From an uncultured Sphingomonadaceae bacterium (GTDB taxonomy: Bacteria > Pseudomonadota > Alphaproteobacteria > Sphingomonadales > Sphingomonadaceae): a DNA stretch of 64,000 bases. The stretch spans positions 1-64,000 of the forward strand of contig CANMBD010000005.1 in the NCBI GenBank assembly GCA_947495985.1, in the 5' to 3' direction. How positions within the stretch are numbered: position 1 is the first letter of the stretch; each line of letters begins with the position of its first letter. The position numbers and the translations under genes are program-made. This document shows positions 61,656 through 64,000 of this stretch, piece after piece. The notes under the pieces are model-generated. The model had not been told where the DNA came from. It worked only from the letters and a program-made list of their open reading frames with translations, and did no database searches.

Positions 61656-63062
61656 ATGAATGCCCAGCGCGTTGGACTGTTTGCTGGCTTGACGGTATTT
61701 GTCGTGATGCTCCTATCTCCAGCGCCAGCGGCAATGAGTCCGGCGGCCTGGCATGTCGCTGCGCTCACAATTCTTATGGCGACCTGGTGGATGACCCAAG
61801 CGGTACCTCTCACCGCGACCGCCTTGTTGCCCTTTCTGGCCTTGCCGGTGATGGACGTTATGGATGTACGGGAAACCGCCGGCCAATATTATTCGCCAAT
61901 ATTATTCCTTATCCTCGGCGGCGCTTTTCTTGCGCTGGCGATTGAGCGGGTCGGCCTCCACCGGCGTCTAGCGCTGGCAATTGTCAGCCTGTCGGGAAAG
62001 AGTGCTTGGGGCATATTAATCGCCTTCATGCTCGCCACAGCGCTGCTCAGCATGCTCATTTCCAACACCTCATCTACCCTTATCATGATACCCATTGCCG
62101 TTACCGTCCTGGTTGCTGGCGGGGTGAAGGATGCCGAGACAGACGGATTTGCCGGTGCCTTGATCATGGGGGTGGCTTTTGCCGCTTCAATCGGAGGCCT
62201 TGGCACATTGGTAGGCAGTCCGACCAATGCGATTGCTGCTGGTCTGATCAATAAGACTCTGGGCATGGACATTGATTTTTTAAGCTGGCTGTTCTTCGGC
62301 CTGCCTATAGTGATCCTGGGCCTGCCAGTCTGTGCAGCCATCCTAATAACGGTCCAGAAAGTGGGCAAAAACAGTTTTGACGGCGCCGGTGCACGGGCCG
62401 CGATCGGATCAGCCGGCCCTTGGAGCCTTCCGGAAAAACGGGTCGTACCGGTGGTTGCCCTCGTCGTGCTGGGGTGGTTGTTCCTGCCCCAGATCAAGGC
62501 GGTGCTTCCGGCTGGCGCGGTGCATGATGGCAGCATCGCGATACTGGGCGGCTTGCTGTTGTTCATTCTGCCCGACGGTACCGGGCGGAAATTACTTAAC
62601 TGGGACGAAGCAGATCGTGCGCCGTGGGGGGTGATTATGATGTTTGGCGGCGGCCTTGCGCTGGCCGCTGGAATCATTGAATCCGGATTGGCAGACTGGC
62701 TAGGGCTGGCGCTGGAGCCGCTTAAAAACGTCCCGGTCATTATCATTGCCATAGCACTTGTTGCTCTGGTCATTCTGGTCACCGAATTTGCGTCCAACGT
62801 CGCCACGGCCAGCGGGATCATGCCGGTGGTGGCCAGCCTGATCCTCGCCACCGGTGTCGACCCGGTCTTGCTTGCCATGCCGGCGGCGATGGCGGCAAGC
62901 TGGGGCTTCATGCTGCCTTCCGGTACGGGGCCGAACGCGATTGCCTGGTCAACCAATCACATCGAATTGCCGAAAATGCTGAAATCGGGGCTGATGCTCG
63001 ACTTGGCCGGGATACCGATCATCATCGGCTGCATCTGGATGGTTTCATTTGTAATCAGTTGA
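61656..63062 (+). CDS. SLC13/DASS-family anion (dicarboxylate/sulfate) transporter
   Basis: 468 aa, 11 or so membrane helices. Two inverted-repeat SNT motifs, ISNTSST and EFASNVATASGIMPV, and the anion-loop residues GSPTNAIA and SGTGPNAIAW typical of DASS carriers. Sodium-coupled uptake of C4-dicarboxylates or sulfate is expected; the exact substrate is open. Confidence 0.93.
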   Translation: MNAQRVGLFAGLTVFVVMLLSPAPAAMSPAAWHVAALTILMATWWMTQAVPLTATALLPFLALPVMDVMDVRETAGQYYSPILFLILGGAFLALAIERVGLHRRLALAIVSLSGKSAWGILIAFMLATALLSMLISNTSSTLIMIPIAVTVLVAGGVKDAETDGFAGALIMGVAFAASIGGLGTLVGSPTNAIAAGLINKTLGMDIDFLSWLFFGLPIVILGLPVCAAILITVQKVGKNSFDGAGARAAIGSAGPWSLPEKRVVPVVALVVLGWLFLPQIKAVLPAGAVHDGSIAILGGLLLFILPDGTGRKLLNWDEADRAPWGVIMMFGGGLALAAGIIESGLADWLGLALEPLKNVPVIIIAIALVALVILVTEFASNVATASGIMPVVASLILATGVDPVLLAMPAAMAASWGFMLPSGTGPNAIAWSTNHIELPKMLKSGLMLDLAGIPIIIGCIWMVSFVIS

Positions 63063-63110
63063 GTTTTGCGGCATGGCACTTTCAAGATAATCTATGCTGG
63101 AGATAGATAA

Positions 63111-64000
63111 ATGTCCGATCAAAATGATGATGCTGTTCCGGTAACACCGCGCCGGATGCCGAAAGCCCCGATTGAAAAAATTGGCGGCCGCAAGCTGAAG
63201 CCGTCCACGTTGATGATGGGTCATGGCTATGATCCGGTCTTGTCCGAAGGCTCGCTCAAGCCACCGATCTTTTTGACCTCAACCTTCGCTTTTGAAGATG
63301 CCGCTGCGGGCAAACGCCATTTCGAAGGGATTACCGGCAAGCGCCCTGGCGGTGCGGATGGTCTCGTCTATTCGCGCTTCAACGGTCCAAATCAGGAAAT
63401 TCTTGAAGACCGGCTTAGTATTTGGGATGAAGCCGAGGATGCGCTGGTCTTTTCCAGCGGCATGTCGGCTATCGCGACGGTGCTTCTTGCCAATGTCAAT
63501 CAGGGTGATGTGGTGGTGCATAGCGGTCCGCTTTATGCGGCCACCGAAACGCTGATTAACAAGATACTGGGTCGTTTTGGCGTAACTTTTCTCGATTTCC
63601 CAGCCGGTGCCAGTCCTTCCGAGGTCGCGGATCTATTAGAACAGGCCAAGGCGCAAGCAGCACAAAATGGCGGGAAAGTAGCAATCGTCTATCTCGAAAG
63701 TCCGGCCAATCCCACCAATGCGTTGGTGGATATTGAGGGCGTGGCCGATGCCCGCAAACAGGTTTTTGGTGATGAGGGCGCCCCGCCCATTGCCATCGAC
63801 AATACTTTCCTTGGTCCCTTGTGGCAGCAGCCGCTGAAACATGGTGCGGATATCGTGATATACAGCCTGACCAAATATGTCGGCGGGCACAGTGATCTGG
63901 TTGCCGGAGGCGTTCTTGGTTCCAAAGATCATATGGACCCGATCCGCGCGATCCGGAATACTATTGGGACAATATGCGATCCCAATACGGCGTGGATGCT
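63111..64000 (+). CDS. cystathionine gamma-synthase / methionine gamma-lyase family PLP enzyme, 5' part
   Basis: Runs off the right edge; 296 complete codons visible. ATG 63111 follows GGAG (63099-63102). Cys/Met-metabolism PLP fold: YSRFNGPNQEILEDRLSIWD, ALVFSSGMSAIATVLLANV, SGPLYAATETL, YLESPANPTNALVDIEG, IDNTFLGPLWQQPLKHGADI, and the Schiff-base Lys in YSLTKYVGGHSDLVAGG. A proline-rich N-terminal extension (about 50 residues) is longer than in E. coli MetB, as seen in alphaproteobacterial members. Gamma-synthase or gamma-lyase cannot be told apart from this part. Confidence 0.9.
   Translation, partial: MSDQNDDAVPVTPRRMPKAPIEKIGGRKLKPSTLMMGHGYDPVLSEGSLKPPIFLTSTFAFEDAAAGKRHFEGITGKRPGGADGLVYSRFNGPNQEILEDRLSIWDEAEDALVFSSGMSAIATVLLANVNQGDVVVHSGPLYAATETLINKILGRFGVTFLDFPAGASPSEVADLLEQAKAQAAQNGGKVAIVYLESPANPTNALVDIEGVADARKQVFGDEGAPPIAIDNTFLGPLWQQPLKHGADIVIYSLTKYVGGHSDLVAGGVLGSKDHMDPIRAIRNTIGTICDPNTAWM

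Noticed and set aside
61889..62956. 355-aa minus-strand open frame opposite the DASS transporter
   Set aside because: Antisense of a clear membrane transporter; Pro/Ala/Ser-biased composition is the usual mirror of a GC-rich membrane gene.

Overview
The window looks like a chromosomal segment of a Sphingomonadales alphaproteobacterium, of the Sphingopyxis / Sphingorhabdus / Parasphingorhabdus kind. This is inferred from the type of gene transfer agent (GTA) cluster, the alphaproteobacterial ParC, separate PurS and PurQ subunits, an OmpA with a polyproline linker, and many sphingomonad-type neighbours. No rRNA, tRNA, CRISPR array, transposase or integrase was found.

Positions 1-17080 hold a nearly complete RcGTA-like structural cluster. 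In order: small and large terminase, portal, a small membrane protein, prohead protease, major capsid, head-tail connectors, tail terminator, major tail protein, two tail chaperones, a short tape measure, a distal-tail protein fused to a TIM-barrel-like extension, hub protein, NlpC/P60 peptidase, baseplate/host-specificity protein, and a DUF2793 protein. There is no integrase, repressor, replication or lysis gene. Three intergenic copies of a long compound inverted repeat sit inside the cluster, one of them in the opposite orientation. A TPR-like gene on the opposite strand splits the cluster between protease and capsid. A sigma-70-like promoter followed by a long U-tailed hairpin lies just upstream.

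Positions 17204-25247 hold an OmpA porin, an AHH-type nuclease-like protein, and purine genes on the minus strand (purC, purS, purQ). A Slam-type outer-membrane translocon and a TbpB-like surface lipoprotein are inserted between purC and purS. A DUF4349 lipoprotein and an NTF2-like protein follow.

Positions 25290-34739 hold parC, then a four-gene minus-strand operon: a KpsS/KpsC-like glycosyltransferase candidate, a CMP-sugar-synthetase-like enzyme, a HAD phosphatase and a KDPG-type aldolase. The operon looks like a route to a CMP-activated ulosonic acid that uses a pyruvate aldolase. Then come an EamA permease with a threonine aldolase, and a winged-helix regulator divergent from a LuxR solo with a complete acyl-homoserine-lactone pocket.

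Positions 34750-47303 are mostly housekeeping: a GGDEF-EAL protein, a photolyase-like protein whose two domains appear to be permuted, Tag glycosylase, a membrane methyltransferase, a PQQ-type sugar dehydrogenase, a DUF1499 protein, GNAT, then DUF1285-Nudix-CCA nucleotidyltransferase, an SDR and an NTF2-like protein.

Positions 47503-51235 are an ECF sigma-factor locus: Spy-like periplasmic protein, sterol desaturase, ECF sigma, anti-sigma-like protein, a second periplasmic sensor-like protein, and a secreted protein. Two nearly identical ECF-type promoters stand before the Spy-like gene and before the secreted-protein gene.

Positions 51323-64000 hold a GMC dehydrogenase with a BCCT-like transporter, a Popeye-type cNMP-binding membrane protein, a lone LuxR HTH protein, a SARP-like regulator fused to an alpha/beta hydrolase, an epimerase, pepN, pgeF, a DASS anion transporter, and the 5' part of a cystathionine-gamma-synthase-family gene that runs off the right edge.
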